Counted from the stretch's first letter, positions 42,601-50,364 are shown. The stretch: 50,364 nucleotides of DNA from Bacteroidales bacterium (GCA_023231065.1 JALNWE010000019.1:1-50364); one strand, 5' to 3'. The notes: a model not told the origin generated them from the sequence alone. Numbers and translations: made by a program.

Positions 42601-42608
42601 CAAAATTA
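42601..42608 (-). promoter_or_regulatory. Predicted -7 element for the methyltransferase gene
   Basis: Minus strand TAATTTTG matches TAnnTTTG, 17 bases before the ATG at 42583. It lies in the divergent region shared with the UbiA-type gene. Confidence 0.5.
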
Positions 42609-42710
42609 GCGGAAATCCACAGATTAGCAAGTTGGACGACAGAGAACGAAAATAGTTACATCAAAAAAGGGATTCTGGATTTTTGTATTTTTATGCAAAA
42701 TTTTAGGTGA

Positions 42711-43595
42711 ATGCATTCCTTCAAACCTTCTCATCTGGTTAAATATTTTTCGCTGGTCAGGATCGATCATACCATATTTTCCCTGCCATTCGCCTTAATC
42801 GGATTTTGCCTGGCTGTCAGGATCAACCAGGAAAACCTTAATTTGAAATTGTTCATCCTGGTCCTGCTCTGTGTGTTTTTTGCCCGAAATGCCGCCATGG
42901 GATTTAACCGGTACGTGGACCGTGAATTTGACCGGAAAAATCCCCGCACCTCCAAACGCGAAATTCCAAGCTCTATAATCAGACCCTCTTCTGCACTTAT
43001 TTTTGTGATCATCAATGCGTTTCTTTTTATCCTGACAACCTGGTTCATGAACCTCTTGTGTTTCCTTCTTTCTCCGGTAGCATTACTGGTGGTATTAGGA
43101 TATAGCCTGACCAAACGTTTTACCTCATTATCCCACCTGTTCCTGGGACTGGGCCTTGCCCTTGCCCCCATTGGCGCTTATCTGGCCGTAACAGCCCGCT
43201 TCGATATTTTACCCCTTATCTATTCTTTTGTTGTGCTCTTCTGGGTAGCCGGTTTTGATATCCTTTATGCCATGCTGGATATAGATTTCGACAGATCAGA
43301 AAAACTAAACTCTCTTCCTGCATACCTGGGAAAAGTCAATGCATTGGCCCTGTCAGCGCTCTTTCACCTGTTAGCCATTATTCTGGTTATTTTAGCCGGA
43401 ATCCAGGGGAATTTTCACTGGCTATACTGGATCGGGACCTCCTTGTTCGCCCTGGCGCTTATTTATGAACATCTGATCGTAAAACCTAATGATATCAGTC
43501 GCGTGAACATCGCCTTTACCGCTATGAACGGGATGGCTTCTGTTGTTTTTGCTTGTTTCGTCATTGCCGATCTCTGGTTTTTCAGGGTTATTTAA
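42711..43595 (+). CDS. UbiA-family prenyltransferase (4-hydroxybenzoate polyprenyltransferase-like)
   Basis: A 294-residue polytopic protein with about eight to nine membrane helices and the two aspartate-rich motifs of UbiA enzymes: NRYVDREFDRKNPRT (first, residues about 66-80) and DIDFDRSEKLNSLPAYLG (second, about 195-212), which bind the prenyl diphosphate through magnesium. It resembles the UbiA-like group found in menaquinone producers with the futalosine pathway (MqnP-like), so a role in menaquinone side-chain attachment is likely but not proven. No other menaquinone genes lie in this window. The active-site motifs are intact. Confidence 0.88.
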   Translation: MHSFKPSHLVKYFSLVRIDHTIFSLPFALIGFCLAVRINQENLNLKLFILVLLCVFFARNAAMGFNRYVDREFDRKNPRTSKREIPSSIIRPSSALIFVIINAFLFILTTWFMNLLCFLLSPVALLVVLGYSLTKRFTSLSHLFLGLGLALAPIGAYLAVTARFDILPLIYSFVVLFWVAGFDILYAMLDIDFDRSEKLNSLPAYLGKVNALALSALFHLLAIILVILAGIQGNFHWLYWIGTSLFALALIYEHLIVKPNDISRVNIAFTAMNGMASVVFACFVIADLWFFRVI

Positions 43596-43603
43596 TAATC
43601 CTG

Positions 43604-45142
43604 TTATTTACCCCAGCCATCCCGGTCCAGCGACCGGTAATTGATTGCTTCGGCAAGATGCTCCAGACGAATCTCACTGGCATTATCAAGATCAGCGATG
43701 GTTCGCGATACTTTTAATATCCGGTCATAAGCCCTGGCCGACAGCCCCAGTTTTTCCATTGCCGTCTTAATGAGTAATTTCCCGGTATCATTCAATGAGC
43801 ATACATTTCTGAGCATTTTAGGCGGTATCTGCGCATTGGAATGGATGCCGGGTATTCCTTCAAACCTTTTTTCCTGGATTTTCCGGGCCGAAATGACCCG
43901 ATCCCGGATGATCTCACTGTGCTCAGTCTTACGATTACTGGTAAGATCGTTGAAATCGACCGGTATTACTTCTATTTGAATATCGATACGGTCAAATAAC
44001 GGACCGGAGATCCTGTTCAGATATTTTTGCACATCACCACTTCCGCACTGGCATTGTCGGGCAGGATGGTTGTAATATCCACAGGGACATGGGTTCATGG
44101 CTGCCACCAGCATAAAACTGGATGGGTATTCAATGGACACTTTAGCCCGTGAAATGGTTACGGAACGGTCTTCCATGGGTTGTCTGAGGACTTCCAGCAC
44201 CGCCCGTTTGAATTCGGGTAATTCATCCAGGAACAAAACCCCGTTGTGAGCAAGGGAAATCTCCCCCGGTTGTGGAATACTCCCGCCCCCGACAAGCGCC
44301 ATATTTGAAACCGTATGATGAGGGGCACGGAAAGGCCTGGTCCAGACCAGCGACCGGTTATTCCCCAACTTTCCGGCAATAGAATGTATCTTGGTTGTTT
44401 CCATGGCTTCTTTGAAATTCAAAGGAGGAAGGATCGATGGGAGCCGTTTGGCCAGCATCGTTTTGCCGGCGCCAGGTGGGCCAATCAGCAAGACATTATG
44501 TCCGCCTGCAGCAGCAATCTCCATGGCTCTTTTTATATTTTCCTGACCTTTCACATCCGCGAAATCATAATCATTCCCTGAACAGGCGAGATCGGATTCC
44601 GCTGACGGATCCGCCAATGTACGGGTTAATGAACCTGTATCATTGAAAAAATCAATTACTTCCCGGATCGTTGGGACGCCATAAACTTCAAGGTCGCTGA
44701 CAATGGCCGCTTCCAAGGCATTCTGCCGGGGAAGTAAAATTCCTTTGAATCCTTTTTCACGGGCTTCCAGGGCAATCGATAAGGCGCCTTTTATGGGAAG
44801 GAGGCTTCCGTCGAGCGAAAGCTCACCCATGATCATATAACGATCCAGTTTTGTTGTTTTGATCACTTCATTGGCAGCCAGGATCCCCATGGCTATTGTC
44901 AGATCGTATGATGATCCTTCCTTCCGGATGTCGGCAGGCGCCATATTGATCGTGATCTTTTTTCCCGGAATCTTGTAACCATTTGTCCGTAAAGCCGATT
45001 CGATACGCTGATGGCTTTCCCTGACGGCGTTATCGGGTAATCCAACCATAAAAAACTGGATCCCATGGTCCATGTCCACTTCTACGGTCACTGTGATGGC
45101 TTTGATTCCAAAAACAGCGCTGCCATATGTTTTTACCAGCAT
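43604..45142 (-). CDS. YifB/ComM-family Mg-chelatase-like AAA+ ATPase
   Basis: A 512-residue protein with an N-terminal ChlI-type domain (LVKTYGSAVFGI, then VEVDMDHGIQFFMVGLPDNAVRES split between VEVDMDHG and FMVGLPDNAVRES), an AAA+ domain with Walker A GPPGAGKTM near residues 220-228, Walker B VLFLDELPEF, a cysteine pattern in MNPCPCGYYNHPARQCQC, and the C-terminal helical domain ending AINYRSLDRD. Relatives such as ComM are branch-migration helicases in natural transformation; the YifB label is generic. Here it stands alone and convergent with the UbiA-type gene. Catalytic motifs look complete. Confidence 0.95.
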   Translation of the reverse strand: MLVKTYGSAVFGIKAITVTVEVDMDHGIQFFMVGLPDNAVRESHQRIESALRTNGYKIPGKKITINMAPADIRKEGSSYDLTIAMGILAANEVIKTTKLDRYMIMGELSLDGSLLPIKGALSIALEAREKGFKGILLPRQNALEAAIVSDLEVYGVPTIREVIDFFNDTGSLTRTLADPSAESDLACSGNDYDFADVKGQENIKRAMEIAAAGGHNVLLIGPPGAGKTMLAKRLPSILPPLNFKEAMETTKIHSIAGKLGNNRSLVWTRPFRAPHHTVSNMALVGGGSIPQPGEISLAHNGVLFLDELPEFKRAVLEVLRQPMEDRSVTISRAKVSIEYPSSFMLVAAMNPCPCGYYNHPARQCQCGSGDVQKYLNRISGPLFDRIDIQIEVIPVDFNDLTSNRKTEHSEIIRDRVISARKIQEKRFEGIPGIHSNAQIPPKMLRNVCSLNDTGKLLIKTAMEKLGLSARAYDRILKVSRTIADLDNASEIRLEHLAEAINYRSLDRDGWGK

Positions 45143-45237
45143 GATAAGCTATTTATCGCTTAATCCACCAGATGAAAGAAAAGTAACAGGTAAACCGGAA
45201 AAAAAGTTATGAACAGATGAACAGGAAGAAACAGATC

Positions 45238-46242
45238 CTATTTTCTGGGTTTATATTTGGAGCCGGTGAGAATTTTCTGATAGTCCTTGTCCTCCATAAG
45301 TGCAGGGAGCATCACCGCAGGTTGATTTTCCATGAATTTTTTTACGATCTGAAAACCAATATATTCACCCATTCTTGCTGGCGCCTCAGCGGAAAAATCC
45401 GTACTGAAAGGCCCATCTGCAAAGAAAGAACGGATGACCCTTCCATCGGTAGAATAAAGTAGTTGATTTTCAATGATGGAACTCCAAACATGTGCTTCAT
45501 TTTTAACGATCCAATTATATTGAGCATCACTGTATCCCAAAATGAGCTTCAGATCAGTCCCCGGTACCATGGCCTGAATAAAATAAATTTGCTTTCCGGT
45601 TTCAATCATCTGCTCAAGTACATTGTTCCCGGGATAGGGAGGAATAATAACGGATTCCAATACCTTAACAACTTGTGGTATAATATAATCCGGGGTCATC
45701 CTGGCGATGCGATAAAGCGGTAATCCATCAATGGCATAAGCTTTGAAATCTTTTCCCAGAAAATTATCGAGGCCGATCAGAAGGACACTATCGGCAAACT
45801 GCACCGGATAATCATAATCCCCTCCAGATATATAGGTATAAACCCTTGGAACTTTTATTCCAGGGTAATAAAATTTAAGGTGACGAAATGCATTGGTAAG
45901 CTCATTTTCCAACGTGGTAAGATCTTTAAACCTGTCCGACACGGCGGTATGAAATTCCAAGTTGCGAGGACTTTCAAGATAGCTCTTCATTTGCCCGAGT
46001 TTCGATGAATCACGCAGATCGGTATCCAGAAAGAACCGGAATCCGGGCTTTAATTTTTCCAGGTCCTGCCTGAGATTTGCAGGGTTGGCCCGGAACAGGT
46101 CCAAATCATACCTGTGGATCTTAACAGGGGGGATATCAACGCCAGAAACATCGATTGTCAAACGGTTGTGTGATGAACCACAGGCAGATATCAGTAAGGC
46201 GACCACACACACCAAGCCAACAGAATATTTCAATCGGTTCAT
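45238..46242 (-). CDS. gldB: Gliding motility lipoprotein GldB-like
   Basis: From the ATG at 46242 the protein has 334 residues with a lipoprotein signal peptide and lipobox (LLISACGSS; Cys near 21). GldB hallmarks seen: VKIHRYDLDLFRANP, FFLDTDLRDSSKLGQMKSYLESP, YISGGDYDYPVQFADSVLLIGLDNFLGKD (split here as SGGDYDYPV and GLDNFLGKD) and a C-terminal RMGEYIGFQIVKKFM. The fold resembles zincin-like DUF2268 proteins. GldB is needed for gliding in Flavobacterium, but homologues occur in non-gliding Bacteroidota too. A second ATG two codons upstream (46248) is possible. Its neighbour nadE recurs beside gldB in flavobacteria (from memory). Confidence 0.88.
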   Translation of the reverse strand: MNRLKYSVGLVCVVALLISACGSSHNRLTIDVSGVDIPPVKIHRYDLDLFRANPANLRQDLEKLKPGFRFFLDTDLRDSSKLGQMKSYLESPRNLEFHTAVSDRFKDLTTLENELTNAFRHLKFYYPGIKVPRVYTYISGGDYDYPVQFADSVLLIGLDNFLGKDFKAYAIDGLPLYRIARMTPDYIIPQVVKVLESVIIPPYPGNNVLEQMIETGKQIYFIQAMVPGTDLKLILGYSDAQYNWIVKNEAHVWSSIIENQLLYSTDGRVIRSFFADGPFSTDFSAEAPARMGEYIGFQIVKKFMENQPAVMLPALMEDKDYQKILTGSKYKPRK

Positions 46243-46339
46243 AATCAAAAGTTTTATCTTTTTTATTAACGGTTCCCGCGGTTAATTATTTTTGGATAAA
46301 AATATGATCAACTCCGGCCAGGAGGGAAAATTAATGGTT

Positions 46340-46347
46340 ATTTTTGT
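46340..46347 (+). promoter_or_regulatory. Predicted -7 element for the barrel-nadE genes
   Basis: TATTTTTG matches TAnnTTTG, 36 bases before the ATG at 46384. Confidence 0.5.
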
Positions 46348-46383
46348 TTTTACGCTAATTCAATATTATTAAAAATTCTAAAA

Positions 46384-47094
46384 ATGAGAACCTGCCGAGT
46401 ATTTCTGATATCGATCATTTTATGTATGTTGTCATTTCAGGGTATTGCCCAAACTATTGCAAAACTCCCTGTTAAGTTGGGCTTAAGGGTAGCCCCGAAC
46501 ATCGCCTGGATGAATCCAAGTACTAGGGATTATTCTTGTGACGGAGCCAAGTTGGGCGCTACCATTGGTTTTATCAGTGATATTTATTTTGCCGAACGGT
46601 ATGCATTTTCAACCGGATTTAATTTTTCTTTCCTTAATGGTAAATTATCCTATCCCGATAGCCGTCTAAAACCCAACGATACGACTATCCTTTCAGGAGA
46701 AGTGAACCGGAAATATAACTTCATCTATATAGAAATCCCCCTGATGATCAAGATGCAATCCAAAGAGTTTGGCCGTTTTTCTTTTTTTGGTCAGATCGGT
46801 TTCGGTACGGGGTTCCGGTTAAAGGCTACTGCCAAGGAGACTTTTCAACCCGACACCGGGGATCCATTTGACCAGCAATACGATATCAACCAGGCCACGG
46901 CATTGATCCGCGAATCCCTGCTTATCGGATTGGGCTTTGAATATCATCTTGATCTCTCTTCCCGGATCTTTTTTGGCCTTTCCTATTCCAATGCCCTGAA
47001 CAATGTGCTGAATGGAGGGGTCAACAGCAAATCAAAACTAAATGAGAAAAGCTCATTGAACTATGTTGAACTGAACCTCGGGTTTCTATTCTAA
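46384..47094 (+). CDS. Outer-membrane beta-barrel protein (PorT-like family)
   Basis: A 236-residue protein with a signal peptide (cleavage near GIAQ) and alternating hydrophobic beta strands ending in a C-terminal aromatic (LNLGFLF), typical of small outer-membrane barrels (OMP_b-brl_2). Segments such as LGLRVAPNIAWM, FSTGFNFSFLNGKL, YIEIPLMIKMQ and GQIGFGTGFRLKAT match the pattern of PorT-type proteins, one of which is a type IX secretion component. Sequence alone does not show that this is PorT itself. The gap to nadE is 4 bases, so the two are probably cotranscribed. A Pro- and Asp-rich loop (about 154-168) may face outward. Confidence 0.75.
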   Translation: MRTCRVFLISIILCMLSFQGIAQTIAKLPVKLGLRVAPNIAWMNPSTRDYSCDGAKLGATIGFISDIYFAERYAFSTGFNFSFLNGKLSYPDSRLKPNDTTILSGEVNRKYNFIYIEIPLMIKMQSKEFGRFSFFGQIGFGTGFRLKATAKETFQPDTGDPFDQQYDINQATALIRESLLIGLGFEYHLDLSSRIFFGLSYSNALNNVLNGGVNSKSKLNEKSSLNYVELNLGFLF

Positions 47095-47101
47095 AGGAAT
47101 G

Positions 47102-48850
47102 ATGAAGATCGCACTGGCACAGTTGAATTACCATATAGGTGATTTTGGGAACAATACCGCCCATATCATCACAACCATCGAAAAGGCCAAAAAACTGGGA
47201 GCTGATGTTGCTATATTTGCCGAGCTTTCGGTATGCGGGTATCCTCCCCTTGATTTCCTGGAATTTGATGATTTTATCCGGCAAAGCATGCGATCTGTTG
47301 AGACCATTGCCGGAGCATGTAGGGGGATCGCGGCTATCGTGGGGGCCCCTTCGGTTAATCACGATCCCCGTGGTAAGCCATTGCATAACACGGCTTTCTT
47401 TTTAGCGGATGGTAAAATCAAATCCATGGTTCACAAAACTTTGTTACCGAATTATGATGTATTTGATGAATACCGTTATTTTGAATCCAATCGCTTCCCC
47501 AGTTCCCTCATTGAATACCAGGGCGTTCGCTTTGCCCTTACCATCTGCGAAGACCTTTGGAATATAGCCGATGATCCTTTGTACGTTAAAAATCCGATGG
47601 ATGAACTGATCCGGTTGGGTCCCGACCTGGTCGTCAACATTGCTGCTTCCCCTTTCAGCTATAACCAATTCGAAGAACGACGTGAAGTGCTGATAAGGAA
47701 TGCAAAGGCTTATCACCGTCCGGTCCTATACGTGAACCAGGTAGGCGCGCAAACAGAGCTCATTTTCGATGGTGGTTCCATGGTCGTTTCTGCAACCGGG
47801 GAAATTCTTGCCAACCTCAAAATTTTTGAGGAGGACCTGCAAATCTTCGATTTTGAAATCTCGGCCCATCCGGTATCCGGCATTCAGTATCCTGAATATT
47901 CCCCACCCCCTGGCACCTCACCTGGGGGAAGAGTAGGAGGAGAAGAGAGAATCCCGCATCCGGTATCCCGCATCCGGTATCCCGCATCCGATCTTCCCCT
48001 TTCACCCTCTGTTATCCAGGCAATTCATTCTGCACTGATCCTGGGTATCCGGGATTATTTCCATAAAATGGGATTTTCAAAAGCGATATTGGGACTTTCT
48101 GGAGGGATCGATTCAGCAGTTACAATGGCTCTTTCCGCTGAAGCCCTGGGTCCTGAAAATGTCAGGGCCATCCTCCTGCCCTCCCCGTTCTCATCGGGAC
48201 ACAGTATTACCGATGCAAGGTCCCTGGCTGAAAACCTTGAAGCCCCCTATGATATTATCCCGATCGAAGCAGCTTTTAAAACTATGCAACTGACCCTGGA
48301 ACCGCAATTCCGCGATCGTCCTTTTGATCTTACTGAAGAGAACATACAGGCCAGGATCAGGGGCTTAATCCTGATGGCGTTATCCAATAAATTCGGTTAC
48401 ATTTTGCTGAATACTTCCAATAAAAGCGAAGCCGCTGTGGGATATGGCACTTTATACGGAGATATGAGCGGTGGACTTTCGGTGCTGGGAGATGTTTACA
48501 AAACACAGGTTTATGAGCTGGCAAGGTTGATCAATACCAAGCGGACCATCATCCCCGAAAATTCCATTTTGAAACCCCCGTCAGCTGAATTAAGGCCCGG
48601 GCAGAAAGATTCTGATTCATTACCCGGGTATGATATCCTGGATCAGATCCTCTATAAATATATTGAACTCCGCACCGGTCCTGAAGAACTGATCCGTGAA
48701 GGATTCGGGGGACCAATTGTAAGAAGGGTCCTCAAACTGGTCAATACTTCGGAATATAAACGGTATCAAACGCCTCCCATCCTCCGTGTTTCTCCAAAAG
48801 CATTCGGAATGGGACGCCGTATGCCCATTGTGGCAAAATACCTTTCGTAA
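47102..48850 (+). CDS. nadE: Glutamine-dependent NAD+ synthase with repeat-encoded linker insertion
   Basis: A two-domain enzyme of about 582 residues. The N-terminal nitrilase-type amidase has the catalytic triad E-K-C: Glu in IFAELSVCGYPP (about 42), Lys in VHKTLLPNYDVFDEYRYF (about 112), Cys in TICEDLW (about 149). The C-terminal synthetase has the ATP loop LSGGIDSAVTMAL (about 333-338) and LLNTSNKSEAAVGYGTLYGDMSGGL. It converts nicotinic acid adenine dinucleotide to NAD+. Between the domains (about 255-300) lies a low-complexity insertion encoded by two CCGGTAT/CCCGCAT heptamer arrays (SGIQYPEYS, then HPVSRIRYPASDL). The second ATG of the pair at 47099/47102 has the better Shine-Dalgarno spacing (AAAGGA). 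Confidence 0.95.
   Translation: MKIALAQLNYHIGDFGNNTAHIITTIEKAKKLGADVAIFAELSVCGYPPLDFLEFDDFIRQSMRSVETIAGACRGIAAIVGAPSVNHDPRGKPLHNTAFFLADGKIKSMVHKTLLPNYDVFDEYRYFESNRFPSSLIEYQGVRFALTICEDLWNIADDPLYVKNPMDELIRLGPDLVVNIAASPFSYNQFEERREVLIRNAKAYHRPVLYVNQVGAQTELIFDGGSMVVSATGEILANLKIFEEDLQIFDFEISAHPVSGIQYPEYSPPPGTSPGGRVGGEERIPHPVSRIRYPASDLPLSPSVIQAIHSALILGIRDYFHKMGFSKAILGLSGGIDSAVTMALSAEALGPENVRAILLPSPFSSGHSITDARSLAENLEAPYDIIPIEAAFKTMQLTLEPQFRDRPFDLTEENIQARIRGLILMALSNKFGYILLNTSNKSEAAVGYGTLYGDMSGGLSVLGDVYKTQVYELARLINTKRTIIPENSILKPPSAELRPGQKDSDSLPGYDILDQILYKYIELRTGPEELIREGFGGPIVRRVLKLVNTSEYKRYQTPPILRVSPKAFGMGRRMPIVAKYLS
47863..47897. repeat. Heptamer array 1 in nadE (CCGGTAT/CCGGCAT type)
   Basis: Five units: GGCCCAT, CCGGTAT, CCGGCAT, TCAGTAT, CCTGAAT. 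It lies in the linker between the amidase and synthetase domains. Confidence 0.7.
47953..47987. repeat. Heptamer array 2 in nadE (CCCGCAT/CCGGTAT type)
   Basis: Five exact-length units alternating CCCGCAT and CCGGTAT (three and two copies), followed by CCGATCT. Encodes PHPVSRIRYPAS. A GC-rich stretch with a CCCCC...GGGGG hairpin potential (about 47908-47930) separates it from array 1. Confidence 0.9.
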
Positions 48851-48859
48851 ACCGGCCGC

Positions 48860-49108
48860 TTATTCCTCGATAACCGATTCGACTGCTTTGATTTCAGGAA
48901 TAGCCCTGACCATGGCCGCTTCTATTCCGTTTTTCAGGGTCATCCGGCTGTGCGGGCAATTTCCACACATTCCAAGCAGGCGGATATTCACCACGTTATC
49001 TTCAGTCAAATTGATATATTCAACATCCCCTCCATCAGCCTGAAGATAGGGACGGATCTGCTCAATAACATTTTTAACTTTGATAACCAATTCTTCGTTA
49101 ATCGGCAT
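48860..49108 (-). CDS. NifU C-terminal-domain protein (iron-sulfur scaffold/carrier)
   Basis: An 82-residue protein matching the NifU C-terminal (Nfu) domain: VIEQIRPYLQADGGDVEYINL near the start and MCGNCPHSRMTLKNGIEAAM with the CxxC pair that holds a bridging Fe-S cluster. Nfu proteins carry and deliver Fe-S clusters. It is directly downstream of mrp with a 4-base gap; Mrp/NBP35 ATPases are also Fe-S carriers, so a joint role is natural. Length is right for a single-domain Nfu. Confidence 0.93.
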   Translation of the reverse strand: MPINEELVIKVKNVIEQIRPYLQADGGDVEYINLTEDNVVNIRLLGMCGNCPHSRMTLKNGIEAAMVRAIPEIKAVESVIEE

Positions 49109-49112
49109 TTTA

Positions 49113-50192
49113 TTAATAGTTTAGGTTAGTAACAATGGTATTGCCGATGGCTACCTGTTGAGCTACTTTTTCGGCTAACTGGAAAAAAGCGTCTGCGACC
49201 GGGGTGTCCTGACAGGTTGCAACAGGTATTCCGGAGTCGCCGGAACCAGAAATTTCAGCAACGATGGGGATCTGGCCCAATAGCGGGATTTTCAGTTCGG
49301 CTGCAAATTTAGTACATCCACCCTGACCAAAGATATAATATTTATTCTCCGGCTGATCCGGGGGAGAAAAATAGGACATATTTTCGACCAGGCCCAGTAC
49401 AGGGATGTTGATCTTGTCGTTACGAAACATATCCGCTGCCTTTCTGACATCAGCAATGGCAACCTCCTGGGGTGTGCTGACAATGATAGCTCCCGTGAGT
49501 GGAAAATCCTGGATCAGGGTAAGGGGAATGTCACCGGTTCCCGGAGGAAGATCGATCAACATGTAATCAAGCGCCCCCCAATCAGTCTCGGTGAAAAGCT
49601 GGCGAAGCGCCATGGATGCCATCGGGCCACGCCAGATAAGGGCCTTGGACTGATCAACAAAAAAACCTATGGATAATACCCTGATCCCGAATTTTTGAAA
49701 GGGAACGATATAGGTCTTCCCATTCTTTTCATAACCATCCGGGGGCTCGTTCTTCAAACCAAACATCATTGGGATCGAAGGCCCGTATATATCGGCGTCG
49801 ATCAGTCCTACCTTCGCTCCCGTCCGGGCCAGGGCTATTGCCAAATTCACGGCCACCGTTGATTTTCCGACACCCCCTTTACCAGAACCCACGGCAATGA
49901 TATTTTTTACTTCTTTCAGCATAGCATCGGTTTCTTTTCGTTGACTGGTAACACGGGAGGTCATGTTCGCGGTAACTTCCACATCGGCGCCAACATACTG
50001 ATGGATGGCATCGACACAGGCTTGCCGCAGGTGGTTTTTCAGGGGGCAGGCAGGCGTTGTCAATACAACATCAAAGCTGACTTTCCGGTCATCGGTCACC
50101 ACGTTTTCGATCATTCCCAGGGTCACCAGATCTGTCTTCAGATCCGGATCTTCAACATGACTTAAGGCAGATAAAATTTCTGAATTGTTCAT
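49113..50192 (-). CDS. Mrp/NBP35-family P-loop ATPase (Fe-S cluster carrier, ApbC-like)
   Basis: A 359-residue protein. An N-terminal DUF59/MIP18-type domain (about 1-90; DPDLKTDLVTLGMIENV, then TTPACPLKNHLRQAC) precedes the deviant Walker A GSGKGGVGKST (about 102-112), DADIYGPSIPMMFG, DLPPGTGDIPLTLIQ, TPQEVAIADVRKA, and ENMSYFSPPD with YYIFGQGG. Family members bind and transfer Fe-S clusters. The canonical CxxC in the late part of other members appears as a single Cys here (GGCTKF), common in Bacteroidota copies (from memory). Operon with the Nfu gene. Confidence 0.93.
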   Translation of the reverse strand: MNNSEILSALSHVEDPDLKTDLVTLGMIENVVTDDRKVSFDVVLTTPACPLKNHLRQACVDAIHQYVGADVEVTANMTSRVTSQRKETDAMLKEVKNIIAVGSGKGGVGKSTVAVNLAIALARTGAKVGLIDADIYGPSIPMMFGLKNEPPDGYEKNGKTYIVPFQKFGIRVLSIGFFVDQSKALIWRGPMASMALRQLFTETDWGALDYMLIDLPPGTGDIPLTLIQDFPLTGAIIVSTPQEVAIADVRKAADMFRNDKINIPVLGLVENMSYFSPPDQPENKYYIFGQGGCTKFAAELKIPLLGQIPIVAEISGSGDSGIPVATCQDTPVADAFFQLAEKVAQQVAIGNTIVTNLNY

Positions 50193-50195
50193 TTT

Positions 50196-50364
50196 TTAGA
50201 AGATAAAAGTTGAAACTTCAATTTCTACGCCCTCATTTTCAAAAAGTTGCGCATGGTCAAGGAGCCGCCGAAATGGTGTTTCCCGATCAGCATTCCATTT
50301 CGGTTAACCACCCGGTGAGCCGGAACATCATTCATCTGTGTATGGGAAGCATTCATAACCCATC
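50196..50364 (-). pseudogene. MGMT-family (alkyltransferase-like) gene, partial and apparently frameshifted
   Basis: Reading the minus strand from the window edge gives WVMNASHTQMNDVPAHRVVNRNG and then MLIGKHHFGG, the usual C-terminal half of MGMT/ATL-type DNA-binding proteins (the conserved PAHRVVNRNG). The frame then stops early at 50225 (ending FLKMRA). A single missing base near 50249-50251 (ATG CGC AAC read instead of ATG CGN CAA) would restore MRQLFENEGVEIEV, which matches the family's end, and would place the stop at 50196, three bases before the mrp ATG. I therefore read it as a frameshift or sequencing error. The start lies outside the window; the active-site cysteine region is not visible. 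Confidence 0.65.

Noticed and set aside
45177..45235. GAACAGATGAACAGGAAG tract between yifB and gldB as another heptamer array
   Set aside because: The spacing of the similar words is 8-9 bases and irregular, so it does not fit the 7-base rule.

Overview
The window looks like one contiguous piece of a Bacteroidota chromosome, most likely Bacteroidales-like. The evidence is a Bat (Bacteroides aerotolerance) operon, a type IX secretion sorting domain, a GldB gliding lipoprotein, a DUF4783 gene beside nadC, the Bacteroidota dcw gene order and FtsZ C-terminus, a meso-DAP type MurE, and many TAnnTTTG promoter elements, which is the Bacteroidota primary sigma -7 consensus. Coding density is high, the longest stretch without a protein gene holds a tmRNA, and I saw no insertion sequence, prophage or CRISPR array.

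Layout. 1-4744 (minus strand): moxR, DUF58, BatD-like, batA and the start of batB. 4836-7673: rlmH, then DUF4783, nadC and a YihY-family membrane protein. 7680-14493 (minus): a surface-glycan operon with a LegB-like dehydratase, sugar nucleotidyltransferase, epimerase, two glycosyltransferases, a methyltransferase and a flippase. 14659-22993: a TPR-PAS histidine kinase coupled to a GpsA-like dehydrogenase, tmRNA, a DUF4468 protein, a sigma-54-type response regulator without an HTH domain, and an FG-GAP type IX cargo protein. 23158-38704 (plus): the division and cell-wall (dcw) cluster from mraZ to ftsZ plus yqeY. 38712-42583 (minus): a flavoprotein reductase, heptose-7-P kinase, an ABC ATPase and a methyltransferase. 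42711-50364: a UbiA-type prenyltransferase, yifB, gldB, an outer-membrane barrel, nadE, a NifU-like protein, mrp and an MGMT-like fragment.

Two signals stand out. First, the murD position of the dcw cluster holds only the C-terminal third of MurD: a clean 182-codon ORF with no substrate-binding N-terminal domain and no ATP P-loop, and with several remaining ligand-contact residues substituted. Second, heptanucleotide tandem arrays are scattered through the window. They sit at every junction of the Bat operon, between nadC and yihY, at the end of gpsA, and inside coding regions (yihY, the FG-GAP protein, murG, nadE, and a minimal one in the reductase). Because 7 is not a multiple of 3, such an array reads as the same heptapeptide in all three frames. 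The uninterrupted in-gene arrays use stop-free units, while stop-containing units lie between genes or form gene ends.

Coordinates were counted by hand and family assignments come from recognising motifs, not from database searches.
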